Source of the DNA: CAYSCZ01 sp964429655
GTDB taxonomy: Bacteria; Bacteroidota; Bacteroidia; Cytophagales; Cyclobacteriaceae
NCBI GenBank assembly: GCA_964429655.1
Contig: CAYSCZ010000009.1
Coordinates: forward strand, 8,807-72,806
Direction: 5' to 3'
DNA length: 64,000 bases
The notes under the pieces were generated by a model that was given only the letters and a program-made list of their open reading frames with translations, searched no databases and was not told the origin of the DNA. The position numbers were made by a program, and so were the translations under genes. Positions 46,797-54,452 of this stretch are shown here, piece after piece. Positions within the stretch are counted from its first letter, which is position 1. The number at the start of each line of letters is the position of its first letter.

Positions 46797-47831
46797 ATGT
46801 CTAGAAAAAGTTTCTTTGCACTATTTATTGTGGTATTTACTACCGTTTTATCCTCATTTGCTTTTTACTTCTACCAGGTTATCTACACGCCTAATATTCT
46901 TGTAGATCAGGATGACAGACTTGTGGCCATTCCGTCGGGTTCTAGTTTTAAGGATGTACAAAATATCTTAGAAAAAAATGAATATGTCAATGACTTGATA
47001 TCATTTAGTTTTTTGGCTAAGCTCATGAGCTATGATGAGCAAATTAAACCGGGAATGTATCTATTAAAATCGGAAATGACCAACAAAGAAGCGATAACAC
47101 TCCTGAGATCAGGTAATCAAACACCTGTTAGCATCACATTTAACAATATAAGAACGCTGGAGGAGCTAGCGCCTAGAATAACATCAAATATTGAATTGAA
47201 ATCGTCTGAACTAAGTCAAATAATAAATGATGAAGAATCATATAAAAAATATGGCTTTGACGCGAATAATTTCATAAGCATGTTTATTCCAAACACTTAC
47301 AAAGTCTATTGGACAATTACGGCGAAAGAACTACTTGATAGAATGAAATGGGAATATGATCGGTTTTGGGATGATGAAAGGAAATCTAAAGCCGAACGGA
47401 TTAATTTAAGTCTGCAAGAAGTATCCACCCTGGCTTCAATAGTAAAAGCAGAGAGTCAAAAGAAAAATGAAAGACCCACTATAGCTGGTTTATACATCAA
47501 CCGTCTGGAAAAAAATATCCCATTACAAGCAGATCCTACACTGGTTTATGCAACGGGAGATTTCAATATGAGAAGGGTCTTGAACAAGCATAAAAAAATA
47601 GACTCTCCCTACAATACCTATGAAAATAAGGGGTTACCACCTGGCCCAATCAATATGCCTGATATAAACGCTATTGATGCCGTTCTGAACTATGAGGATC
47701 ATAATTATCTTTATATGTGTGCAAAACCTGACTTTTCTGGCTATCATGTATTTTCTTCCACCCTTAGGGAGCACAGTATACATGCCCGCCGGTTTCAACA
47801 GGCTTTAGATAAGGCTAAAGTCTACCAATAA
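46797..47831 (+). CDS. mltG: Endolytic murein transglycosylase
   Basis: MltG cleaves nascent glycan strands and so sets their length. The 344-residue protein has an N-terminal transmembrane helix (about 7-28), a LysM-like region, and the YceG catalytic block LASIVKAESQKKNERPTIAG with the catalytic Glu. QADPTLVYATG, SPYNTYENKGLPPGPI and the terminal GYHVFSSTLREH are also diagnostic. A -7-like TATTTTTG lies at 46782-46789. Its stop shares one base with the thioesterase start (TAATG), so the two genes are coupled. Confidence 0.95.
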   Translation: MSRKSFFALFIVVFTTVLSSFAFYFYQVIYTPNILVDQDDRLVAIPSGSSFKDVQNILEKNEYVNDLISFSFLAKLMSYDEQIKPGMYLLKSEMTNKEAITLLRSGNQTPVSITFNNIRTLEELAPRITSNIELKSSELSQIINDEESYKKYGFDANNFISMFIPNTYKVYWTITAKELLDRMKWEYDRFWDDERKSKAERINLSLQEVSTLASIVKAESQKKNERPTIAGLYINRLEKNIPLQADPTLVYATGDFNMRRVLNKHKKIDSPYNTYENKGLPPGPINMPDINAIDAVLNYEDHNYLYMCAKPDFSGYHVFSSTLREHSIHARRFQQALDKAKVYQ

Positions 47832-48238
47832 TGTATAAAACAGAAATTAAAATTAGAGTGAGATACGCTGAGACGGACCAAATGGGTTACGTGTATTACG
47901 GGAACTATGCTACATATTATGAAGTAGCAAGGGTAGAGGCCTTAAGACAATTAGGTTTTCACTATAAAAAGCTCGAAGAACAGGGGATTATGCTGCCGGT
48001 CATATCCCTAGAATGTAATTTTATTAAACCTGCTAAGTATGACGAACTACTTTCAATACAGATTAACTTAGTTGAGATGCCTTCAGTGAAGATGAAGTTT
48101 GAGTATGAAATCAGAAATGAAAAGGATGTGCTTTTAAATACAGGGAAAACTACTTTGGTCTTTATAAATAAAACCGCAAACAGGCCCATAAGGATGCCCC
48201 AGGAGATGTATGACGGATTGATTGAATATTTTCAATAA
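47831..48238 (+). CDS. ybgC: Acyl-CoA thioesterase, YbgC/4HBT hot-dog family
   Basis: Hot-dog thioesterases of this type hydrolyse short-chain acyl-CoA or 4-hydroxybenzoyl-CoA. The 135-residue protein has the active-site region RYAETDQMGYVYYGNYATYY, with the catalytic Asp in TDQMGYVYY, followed by EVARVEALRQLG. ATG overlaps the mltG stop by one base. It ends just before a terminator hairpin. Confidence 0.9.
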   Translation: MYKTEIKIRVRYAETDQMGYVYYGNYATYYEVARVEALRQLGFHYKKLEEQGIMLPVISLECNFIKPAKYDELLSIQINLVEMPSVKMKFEYEIRNEKDVLLNTGKTTLVFINKTANRPIRMPQEMYDGLIEYFQ

Positions 48239-48239
48239 A

Positions 48240-48265
48240 AAAGCCTTTGATGATCCAAAGGCTTT
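48240..48265. terminator. Terminator shared by tRNA-Ser and the thioesterase gene
   Basis: AAAGCCTTTG (48240-48249) and CAAAGGCTTT (48256-48265) form a 10-bp stem with a 6-base loop. On the minus strand it is followed by a run of six Ts, so it is stronger as the terminator of tRNA-Ser; on the plus strand the T run is short. Confidence 0.8.
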
Positions 48266-48268
48266 GCG

Positions 48269-48353
48269 CAGAGGGTGAGGGATTCGAACCCCCGGTACCT
48301 CTCAGTACAACGGTTTTCAAGACCGCCGCGTTCGACCACTCCGCCAACCCTCT
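48269..48353 (-). tRNA. tRNA-Ser (anticodon TGA)
   Basis: The 85-base minus-strand gene has a 7-bp acceptor stem (AGAGGGT with ACCCTCT), the anticodon loop CTTGAAA giving TGA, a long variable arm as expected for serine tRNA, and a T arm with TTCGAAT loop. G is the discriminator and CCA is not encoded. It reads UCN serine codons, mainly UCA. Confidence 0.97.
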
Positions 48354-48373
48354 TTCAATAAAGGAGTGCAAAA

Positions 48374-48430
48374 TTATGGCTTCCAGTCATCAAATCAAAA
48401 TTAATTTGATTTGATGACTGGAAGCCATAA
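48374..48430. repeat. Perfect 26-bp inverted repeat with 5-base loop
   Basis: The arm at 48374-48399 (beginning TTATGGCTTCCAGTCATC) is the exact reverse complement of 48405-48430, with ATTAA between. It lies between the divergent tRNA-Ser gene and the 59-residue membrane protein gene. It has no T tract and is longer and more perfect than the terminators in this window, so it may be a remnant of a mobile element, a cruciform-forming site or an RNA hairpin in the leader of either gene. Confidence 0.9.
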
Positions 48431-48454
48431 ATCAATTACTTTTATACACTTATT

Positions 48455-48634
48455 ATGGACATCCGGCAATTAAAATCCATAGGTATTCTGCTTGCCATAC
48501 TGGCAGTTATTTTAGCATCAAGCCGATTTTACATTTCACTTGTAAATGAGGGCCCCATAAACTGGTATTATCTTTTTATGGCCAGTGGAATGATCCTGGT
48601 GCTCTTCTATACATTTTTCAGAAAAAAAAACTAA
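48455..48634 (+). CDS. 59-residue two-helix membrane protein
   Basis: ATG 48455 opens a 59-codon frame beginning MDIRQLKSIGILLAILAVIL and ending FFRKKN. It has two hydrophobic helices (about residues 8-27 and 38-55) and a short polar turn (NEGPINWYY) between them, with Lys and Arg at both ends. This regular pattern, the ATG start and the 4-base overlap with the convergent SDR gene support a real gene. No family is recognised. It sits just downstream of a perfect 26-bp palindrome. Confidence 0.65.
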   Translation: MDIRQLKSIGILLAILAVILASSRFYISLVNEGPINWYYLFMASGMILVLFYTFFRKKN

Positions 48635-49323
48635 GAGTCACCGTAGACTTTAAATATGTTTTCCCGCAAATCAATTCCTGCATCACTACATATAAAATAA
48701 ATAACTTCAGCTATTGATTCCGGAGAAACCCATTTTCTAAAATCCCCTTCAGGCATGGCACTGCGATTAGGTGGGGTATCAATAATGCTGGGCGCAATTA
48801 CAGAACAAGTTATTCCATATTCTTTACCCTCCTGATTTATGATTTCTGATAAATTTACCAGTAATGATTTGGATAATGTGTATGCCACTAAAAAGGAGGA
48901 GGCGGACGAATCAAAAACCGGTTTTGCGCTTATCATTACAATTCTGCCCCCAGAACCCTGGCTTTTCATGCCTAAGAAAACATTTCTCGCAACGTTGTAT
49001 GCTGTGAAGAAATTTATCTCTAACATCGATTCTATGTCAGACAGGCTGGTCTCCTCAAGATTCCCCATAGTAAATCCTCCAGCCAATAATACCGCAGCAT
49101 CGATTGGATCACCACTCAAAAATATCTCATTGATCTCTTCTTTAACCAAAATCTCATTTTTTAAATCTATCTCCACTTTCTTTGCATTTTCCAGCTGCGG
49201 GATGGTATTACCCCTTCCGGGCTCAACGGTTGAGATGACATGGTAATCATTATCCGTAAATTTATTTACAACGGCCCTGCCCAGGTTTCCTGCTCCGCCG
49301 GTTATCAAAACATTTTTTTTCAT
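48631..49323 (-). CDS. SDR family oxidoreductase
   Basis: This 230-residue Rossmann-fold protein has the cofactor motif TGGAGNLGRAVVNKF (8-22), a conserved LLAGG in place of NNAG, a Ser in MISAKPVF and the catalytic pair in AYTLSKSLLVNL (Tyr-x-x-x-Lys). It resembles SDR proteins of the sepiapterin/dihydropteridine reductase-like branch in size. Substrate is unknown. It is divergent from the alkyltransferase-like gene with a 42-base gap. Confidence 0.82.
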   Translation of the reverse strand: MKKNVLITGGAGNLGRAVVNKFTDNDYHVISTVEPGRGNTIPQLENAKKVEIDLKNEILVKEEINEIFLSGDPIDAAVLLAGGFTMGNLEETSLSDIESMLEINFFTAYNVARNVFLGMKSQGSGGRIVMISAKPVFDSSASSFLVAYTLSKSLLVNLSEIINQEGKEYGITCSVIAPSIIDTPPNRSAMPEGDFRKWVSPESIAEVIYFICSDAGIDLRENIFKVYGDS

Positions 49324-49365
49324 AATTATTCGAATAAGAAGACATAAATATACTGTTCATATAAG

Positions 49366-49701
49366 ATGATTAACAAAAAAAGTTTTTTTGAAGAAGTATA
49401 CGAAGTTGTAAAACTGATACCCAGAGGAAAGGTCACTAGCTATGGTGCCATCGCTTCTTATCTCGGCACCAAAGGAAGCGCCAGAATGGTGGGCTGGGCA
49501 ATGAACAATGCACATAGTTATCCAGACGTCCCAGCTCATCGGGTGGTAAACAGAATTGGTTTATTAACAGGCAAACATCATTTTAGAAGCCCTAATAGAA
49601 TGGAAGAGCTACTCAAAGCTGAATCAATCGATGTAAAAAATGACCAGATCCAGCATTTTGAAGATGTATTCTGGGATCCGAATATTGAATTAAGGCTTTG
49701 A
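49366..49701 (+). CDS. Alkyltransferase-like protein (ATL), MGMT fold
   Basis: This 111-residue protein has the DNA-binding domain of O6-alkylguanine methyltransferase. IPRGKVTSYGAIASYLG provides the helix-turn-helix entry and GSARMVGWAMNN the Arg finger. The active-site PCHR is replaced by PAHRVVN, so it cannot accept an alkyl group. ATL proteins bind alkylated guanine and hand the lesion to nucleotide excision repair; uvrB is encoded elsewhere in this window. Length and domain match known ATLs. It overlaps the convergent symporter gene by 12 bases. Confidence 0.9.
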   Translation: MINKKSFFEEVYEVVKLIPRGKVTSYGAIASYLGTKGSARMVGWAMNNAHSYPDVPAHRVVNRIGLLTGKHHFRSPNRMEELLKAESIDVKNDQIQHFEDVFWDPNIELRL

Positions 49702-51132
49702 GTTCCTTATAATAAATAATCCTATGAAGGTGATCAAACCGTTCAATATCAACACTTCAAATCCAAACTGATAGCCAAAAAATAATTTTTCTGAATAGAC
49801 ATTAATCAGAAAACTAAGCAAAGGTGATAGTAAACAAACCAAAGGGACAAACTTATCTTTAACAGAATACTTAGTGAATAATCCAAACGAGAATATTCCG
49901 AGAAGTGGGCCATACGTATAGCCAGCGGCTATAAATATTGAATTGATGACACTTTGATTATTGATGGCATTGAACCCTAAAATCACCAGGAAAATTATTC
50001 CGGTAAATATTAGGTGTATTTTAATTCGATCGTTCTTTTTGGTACTCCATTCCTGTTGTTTATATCCAAGTATATCAATATAAAATGAGGTAGTTAATGC
50101 TGTCAGTGCCGAGTCTGCTGAAGAATATGCGGCAGCTGTTATGCCAAGCAAAAAGAAAATGCCTCCTGCCAGACTGAAATGATTGATTGCCAGGAGTGGG
50201 AAAATATTATCCGTCATATCAGGTAAGGAAATGTCCAACTTATCCGCATACATGATCAATAGTGTGCCAAGGGATAAGAATGAGATATTAATAATCACTA
50301 ATATTATACAGAACCAAAACATATTCTTTTGAGCATCGGACAGATTCTTACAGGTAAGGTTTTTCTGCATCATATCCTGGTCCAGACCGGTCATGACAAT
50401 AGCAATAAAAGCACCTGAGAGGAATTGCTTGAAGAAATTCCGGCCATCCTGCCAGTCCCATATAAAGATCTTTGCATAATCACTGTCCCCTATTTTGTTT
50501 ATGGTGTTTTGAAAACTGAAATCAAGTTCATTAGCTATAAAAATTATACTAATAGCCGCCGATACAAGCATGAATGATGTTTGGAGTACATCAGTGAAAA
50601 CTATCGTTTTTATTCCACCCCTGAAAGTGTATAGCCAGATCAACAAAACTGTTGACATTACAGAAACCCAAAAAGGAATTCCAAAGGCATTAAAAAAAGT
50701 AACCTGTAGTACGCCGGCAACAAGAAATAGCCTGAATGATGCTCCGATTATTCTTGATAATAAAAAACATACTGCGCCGGTTTTATAACTCCAAAATCCG
50801 AACCTGCCCTCCAGATAAGTATAAATTGAAACTAAGTTGAGCCGGTAATACAACGGAAGCAAAATGGTACCTATCACCAAATAGCCCAGCAAGTAACCAA
50901 GGACCACCTGAAAATAAGCCCAATTACTATTGTAGACCTCCCCGGGTACACTAATGAATGTAACCCCTGAGAGGGAAGCTCCCGCCATACCAAATGCTAC
51001 TAAAAACCATGGGGATTTACGATTAGCGGTAAAAAATGTCGCAGGGTCCGATTTCCGGGATGTGAAATAGGAAAATATGATTAAAAGAGAAAAATAGCTC
51101 GCAATGATCCCGAAAACGAAAAGTGGATTCAT
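49690..51132 (-). CDS. Sodium:solute symporter (SSS family)
   Basis: This 480-residue inner-membrane protein has about 13 hydrophobic helices. SSS landmarks include the N-terminal FTANRKSPWFLVAFGMAGAS region, SGVTFISVPGEVY, GLDQDMMQKNLTCKN and the Na+-site region GITAAAYSSADSALTALTTS. The solute (sugar, sialic acid, proline or similar) cannot be inferred. It stands alone, its 5' end facing clpS across about 65 bases. Confidence 0.9.
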   Translation of the reverse strand: MNPLFVFGIIASYFSLLIIFSYFTSRKSDPATFFTANRKSPWFLVAFGMAGASLSGVTFISVPGEVYNSNWAYFQVVLGYLLGYLVIGTILLPLYYRLNLVSIYTYLEGRFGFWSYKTGAVCFLLSRIIGASFRLFLVAGVLQVTFFNAFGIPFWVSVMSTVLLIWLYTFRGGIKTIVFTDVLQTSFMLVSAAISIIFIANELDFSFQNTINKIGDSDYAKIFIWDWQDGRNFFKQFLSGAFIAIVMTGLDQDMMQKNLTCKNLSDAQKNMFWFCIILVIINISFLSLGTLLIMYADKLDISLPDMTDNIFPLLAINHFSLAGGIFFLLGITAAAYSSADSALTALTTSFYIDILGYKQQEWSTKKNDRIKIHLIFTGIIFLVILGFNAINNQSVINSIFIAAGYTYGPLLGIFSFGLFTKYSVKDKFVPLVCLLSPLLSFLINVYSEKLFFGYQFGFEVLILNGLITFIGLFIIRNSKP

Positions 51133-51198
51133 ACTTGTAAAATGCTAATATTTAAATTTGAAATCAGGTAAAGTGTTAAAATTATTAATTTTACACTA

Positions 51199-51483
51199 AT
51201 GATTTATTTTGGTACACAAATAGAGATATTAGAGGAGGTTGTAGAAGGTATTGGTTCAGATGAGGTGAGGGACCTGATGGTTTATAATGACGATTTTAAT
51301 ACTTTCGAACATGTCATAGACACACTGATAAAAGTTTGTAAGCATGATCCGAAACAGGCTGAACAATGCACATATATAATTCATTATAAAGGTAAATGCT
51401 CCGTGAAAAAAGGCATGTATAGCGAGCTAAAACCCATGAAAGAGGGTATAACAGATGCCGGGATTAAGGCGGCAATAGTGTAG
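51199..51483 (+). CDS. clpS: Clp protease adaptor ClpS
   Basis: ClpS delivers N-degron substrates to the Clp unfoldase, here presumably ClpC since no ClpA is seen. The 94-residue protein is the ClpS core. The substrate-pocket loop YNDDFNTFEHVI (29-40; Asn30, Asp31, Asp32) and the His of IIHYKGKC (His62) are kept, and the CTYIIHYKGKCSVKKG block is the form seen in Bacteroidota. It is 2 bases upstream of recR, so the two are co-transcribed. Confidence 0.85.
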   Translation: MIYFGTQIEILEEVVEGIGSDEVRDLMVYNDDFNTFEHVIDTLIKVCKHDPKQAEQCTYIIHYKGKCSVKKGMYSELKPMKEGITDAGIKAAIV

Positions 51484-51485
51484 TT

Positions 51486-52094
51486 ATGGAATATCCATCA
51501 GGATTAGTTGAAAATGCAGTCGACGAAATTGCAAAACTTCCGGGTATTGGCAGGAAAACAGCTTTAAGATTAGTCTTACACTTATTAAAACAAAATGAAA
51601 TAGAGACAAGCAACCTCACGGACGCCTTAAAAAAGGTGAGGCTGGAAACTAAATACTGTAAAATTTGCCATGTTATATCTGATACCACAGAGTGTAGTTG
51701 CATTCGGGTAAACACAGATACATCAACAATATGTGTGGTTGAAGACACCCCTGACGTGATAGCCATTAAAAATACTGGTCAATATAATGGCATGTTCCAT
51801 GTCTTAGGTGGCATTATATCCCCTATGGATGGGATAGGACCCGACGACCTCAACATAAACGCTCTTGTGTCCCGTGTTGAGGAAAATAAAACGGAAATTA
51901 ACGAAATAATCCTCGCGCTAAGCCCAACCATGGAAGGCGATACCACCGCTTACTATATAACCAAAAAACTTAAACCATATAATCTAAAGATCACCTCTAT
52001 CGCCAGGGGTATACCCATAGGAGGCGAATTAGAATATACAGATGAAGTAACACTTGGCAGGAGCATCATCACAAGAGTTAATTACGAAGCTTAA
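51486..52094 (+). CDS. recR: Recombination protein RecR
   Basis: RecR works with RecF and RecO to load RecA onto gapped DNA. The 202-residue protein has the HhH (KLPGIGRKTALRLVLHLL, about 17-34), a zinc finger, a Toprim domain (VVEDTPDVIAIKNTG) and the C-terminal Walker B-like LSPTMEGDTTAYYI. The finger reads CKIC then ECSC, so the second pair is Cys-x-Cys rather than the usual Cys-x-x-Cys. Length is typical. It follows clpS by 2 bases. Confidence 0.95.
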   Translation: MEYPSGLVENAVDEIAKLPGIGRKTALRLVLHLLKQNEIETSNLTDALKKVRLETKYCKICHVISDTTECSCIRVNTDTSTICVVEDTPDVIAIKNTGQYNGMFHVLGGIISPMDGIGPDDLNINALVSRVEENKTEINEIILALSPTMEGDTTAYYITKKLKPYNLKITSIARGIPIGGELEYTDEVTLGRSIITRVNYEA

Positions 52095-52298
52095 TGGCTT
52101 GAGATTATATATTAAATCCAGCCATTAAAACATTAAATCCAATAAAAGTTAGGAATATAAGCTGAATAATCTTGTGTAAGCATTTCCTGCCTCCTTTTCC
52201 CTCCTATAATTTAGTATAAAACTGAATATAAAATTAATAATGGCGTAACCTGAAAAAAGCTGTTTTTCATTAACTAGAAGAAAAAAACCATTAGAATT

Positions 52299-53180
52299 AT
52301 GAAAAACCTATTTACCCTCCTAATATTCATATTAATTCTAAGCTGCTCTTCAAAAAATGATGGAAAGAATGAAATCTGGAAACCCGGTACCCCTCAAAAC
52401 CCAATAACCTTTTATTTCTATCCTTCTGTAAATCCTGAGCCTTTACGACCGTTAGCGGATGAATTTGCTAGTCTGTTAAATGAAAAAACCGGCCTAAATA
52501 TTGTTGCCCGTATTCCTATTTCTAAAACCTCTTTAAGAAAAGACCTTGATTCTGGGTTGGTGGACATAGCTTTAATGAGTTCTAACGGTTACCTGCAGGC
52601 AGCGCAACACTTTGATGTATACGCAAGGTTAATTTCGATAAGGTCTGGAAAAGGAACCTACAGAGGCCAAATCATAACACATATCGATAGTGGTATTGAT
52701 TCTCTAAAAGCTATTAATGGCAGGTCTTTTGCTTTCACAGATGCGGCTTCATCTTCAGGTTATATTTTCCCCTATCAAATGCTAAATGACGCCAACGTAA
52801 AACCATCAGATATTGAATTTCTACTTCGTCATGATAATGTGGTGGAAGCGGTTTACCTTCAAAAGATAGATGCGGGGGCCACCTATTACTCAGACCCGCA
52901 GGATGGAGAAATATTAGATGCAAGGGCCCGGTTAATTAATCAATATCCTGATGTGATGGAAAAAGTGAAAATCATAGCCCTGACCGAACCTATTCCTAAT
53001 GATCCGGTAGCTTTTAACAATACATTACCACGAAATATTGAAGAAAAGATCATTCAGGCACTAAAAGATGTGGCAACACAACCAGCCGGTAAGAATTTAT
53101 TAATGGAGCTTTACTCAATAGAAGGGTTTACTGATGCCACCGATTTGGATTACGATCCACTAAGGCAATCAGTAAATTAA
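52299..53180 (+). CDS. PhnD-like phosphate/phosphonate substrate-binding lipoprotein, orphan
   Basis: This 293-residue lipoprotein has a signal with lipobox LILSCSS (Cys16) and a type 2 periplasmic-binding fold of the PhnD/PtxB family. Landmarks are NPEPLRPLADEFASLLNEKT, VDIALMSSNGYLQAA, GRSFAFTDAASSSGYIFP and FLLRHDNVVEAVYLQKIDAG. No ABC permease or ATPase gene adjoins it. It may serve a distant transporter or act as a sensor-type binding protein. The 204 bases before it hold only a weak hairpin just after recR. Confidence 0.85.
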   Translation: MKNLFTLLIFILILSCSSKNDGKNEIWKPGTPQNPITFYFYPSVNPEPLRPLADEFASLLNEKTGLNIVARIPISKTSLRKDLDSGLVDIALMSSNGYLQAAQHFDVYARLISIRSGKGTYRGQIITHIDSGIDSLKAINGRSFAFTDAASSSGYIFPYQMLNDANVKPSDIEFLLRHDNVVEAVYLQKIDAGATYYSDPQDGEILDARARLINQYPDVMEKVKIIALTEPIPNDPVAFNNTLPRNIEEKIIQALKDVATQPAGKNLLMELYSIEGFTDATDLDYDPLRQSVN

Positions 53181-53226
53181 TATTTTTCCCCACCAAGATA
53201 AATAGTCAAACTATTCGTGGTTTTTA

Positions 53227-53234
53227 TATTTTTG
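53227..53234 (+). promoter_or_regulatory. Candidate -7 element for the aminotransferase gene
   Basis: TATTTTTG matches TAnnTTTG and lies 18 bases before the ATG at 53253. No TTG is seen at the expected distance upstream. Confidence 0.35.
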
Positions 53235-53252
53235 CCACATTTATATTGAATT

Positions 53253-54452
53253 ATGGCAAATTTATTATCCACCCGCATTAACAATTTAGAAGAATCAGCC
53301 ACCATCGCGATGGCTGCAAAAGCCAGGGAGTTTAAAGAGAAAGGCATAGATGTTATAAGTCTGAGCCTTGGTGAACCAGATTTTAAAACACCAAAGCACA
53401 TACAGGAGGCTGCCATTGACGCCATAAAGGAAGAAAAATACTTCTCATACCCTCCTGTGAATGGATATATGGACCTGAGAAAAGCAATCTGCGATAAATT
53501 TGAAAGGGAAAATAATATTAGCTATCATCCAAATCAAATCGTTGTCAGTAACGGCGCGAAACAATCTATAGCCAATGTTATGTTTGCTATTATTGATCCC
53601 GGTGACGAAGTGGTCGTCTATTCACCTTTCTGGGTAAGCTATACTGCACTAATCCAACTGGCTGAGGGTAAGCCGATCTTCATCAAAGGCAAACTGGAAA
53701 ATGATTTTAAAGCTTCAAAGGAACAATTAAAGCAAGCCATAACCCCAAAAACCAAAGCGATTATTTATTCATCTCCATGCAATCCAACAGGTTCCGTCTT
53801 TTTAAAAGATGAACTTGAGGAAATAGCAGAGGTTGTGCTGGAGCATGAAAACTTATTTGTTATCTCAGATGAAATCTATGAACACATCCATTACGAAGGT
53901 AATCATCATAGTATTGGTGCCATTGAGGGAATGAAAGATAGAACGATCACTGTCAATGGTATGGCAAAAGGATTTGCCATGACAGGATGGAGGGTTGGAT
54001 ATATAGGAGCGCCGGAATGGATAGCAAAAGGCGCTTTGAAGATGCAAGGCCAAACCACCTCTGCTAACGCCTCAATATCTCAACGTGCTGCTTACGCTGC
54101 CCTTACTCAGGACCTGGGCCCAACCATAAATATGAGGGATGAATACCTGAAAAGAAGAGACCTCGTGCATCACCTTTTAAATGATATCCCTGGTTTTAAA
54201 AGTAATATTCCCAAGGGTGCTTTTTACTTTTTCCCGGATGTCAGCAGTTACTTTGGGAAGTCTGATGGAGATATAACCATTAACGATGCAAGCGACCTTT
54301 GTATGTACCTTTTGGAGTACGCACATGTTTCACTGGTTACTGGTCAGGCATTTGGTGCCCCTGAATATTTACGGTTATCATATGCGGCATCTGAAGAGCA
54401 TTTAAAAACAGCCATTGAAAGAATAAAAACAGCCCTTGCAAAGCTTTCTTAA
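53253..54452 (+). CDS. aspC: Class I/II PLP aminotransferase (aspartate-type)
   Basis: This enzyme transfers amino groups, probably between aspartate and 2-oxoglutarate or prephenate. The 399-residue protein has the class I-gamma signatures ISLSLGEPDFKTPKHI, YSSPCNPTGSVF, SDEIYEHI, the PLP lysine in NGMAKGFAMTGWRVGY and RLSYAASEEHL at the C-terminus. Length is normal. Its stop overlaps the next gene's ATG by one base. Substrate range cannot be fixed from sequence. Confidence 0.93.
   Translation: MANLLSTRINNLEESATIAMAAKAREFKEKGIDVISLSLGEPDFKTPKHIQEAAIDAIKEEKYFSYPPVNGYMDLRKAICDKFERENNISYHPNQIVVSNGAKQSIANVMFAIIDPGDEVVVYSPFWVSYTALIQLAEGKPIFIKGKLENDFKASKEQLKQAITPKTKAIIYSSPCNPTGSVFLKDELEEIAEVVLEHENLFVISDEIYEHIHYEGNHHSIGAIEGMKDRTITVNGMAKGFAMTGWRVGYIGAPEWIAKGALKMQGQTTSANASISQRAAYAALTQDLGPTINMRDEYLKRRDLVHHLLNDIPGFKSNIPKGAFYFFPDVSSYFGKSDGDITINDASDLCMYLLEYAHVSLVTGQAFGAPEYLRLSYAASEEHLKTAIERIKTALAKLS

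Noticed and set aside
52090..52130. Terminator after recR
   Set aside because: TTAATGGCT and AGCCATTAA can pair but are separated by over 20 bases with no T run after the stem, so the case is too weak to list.
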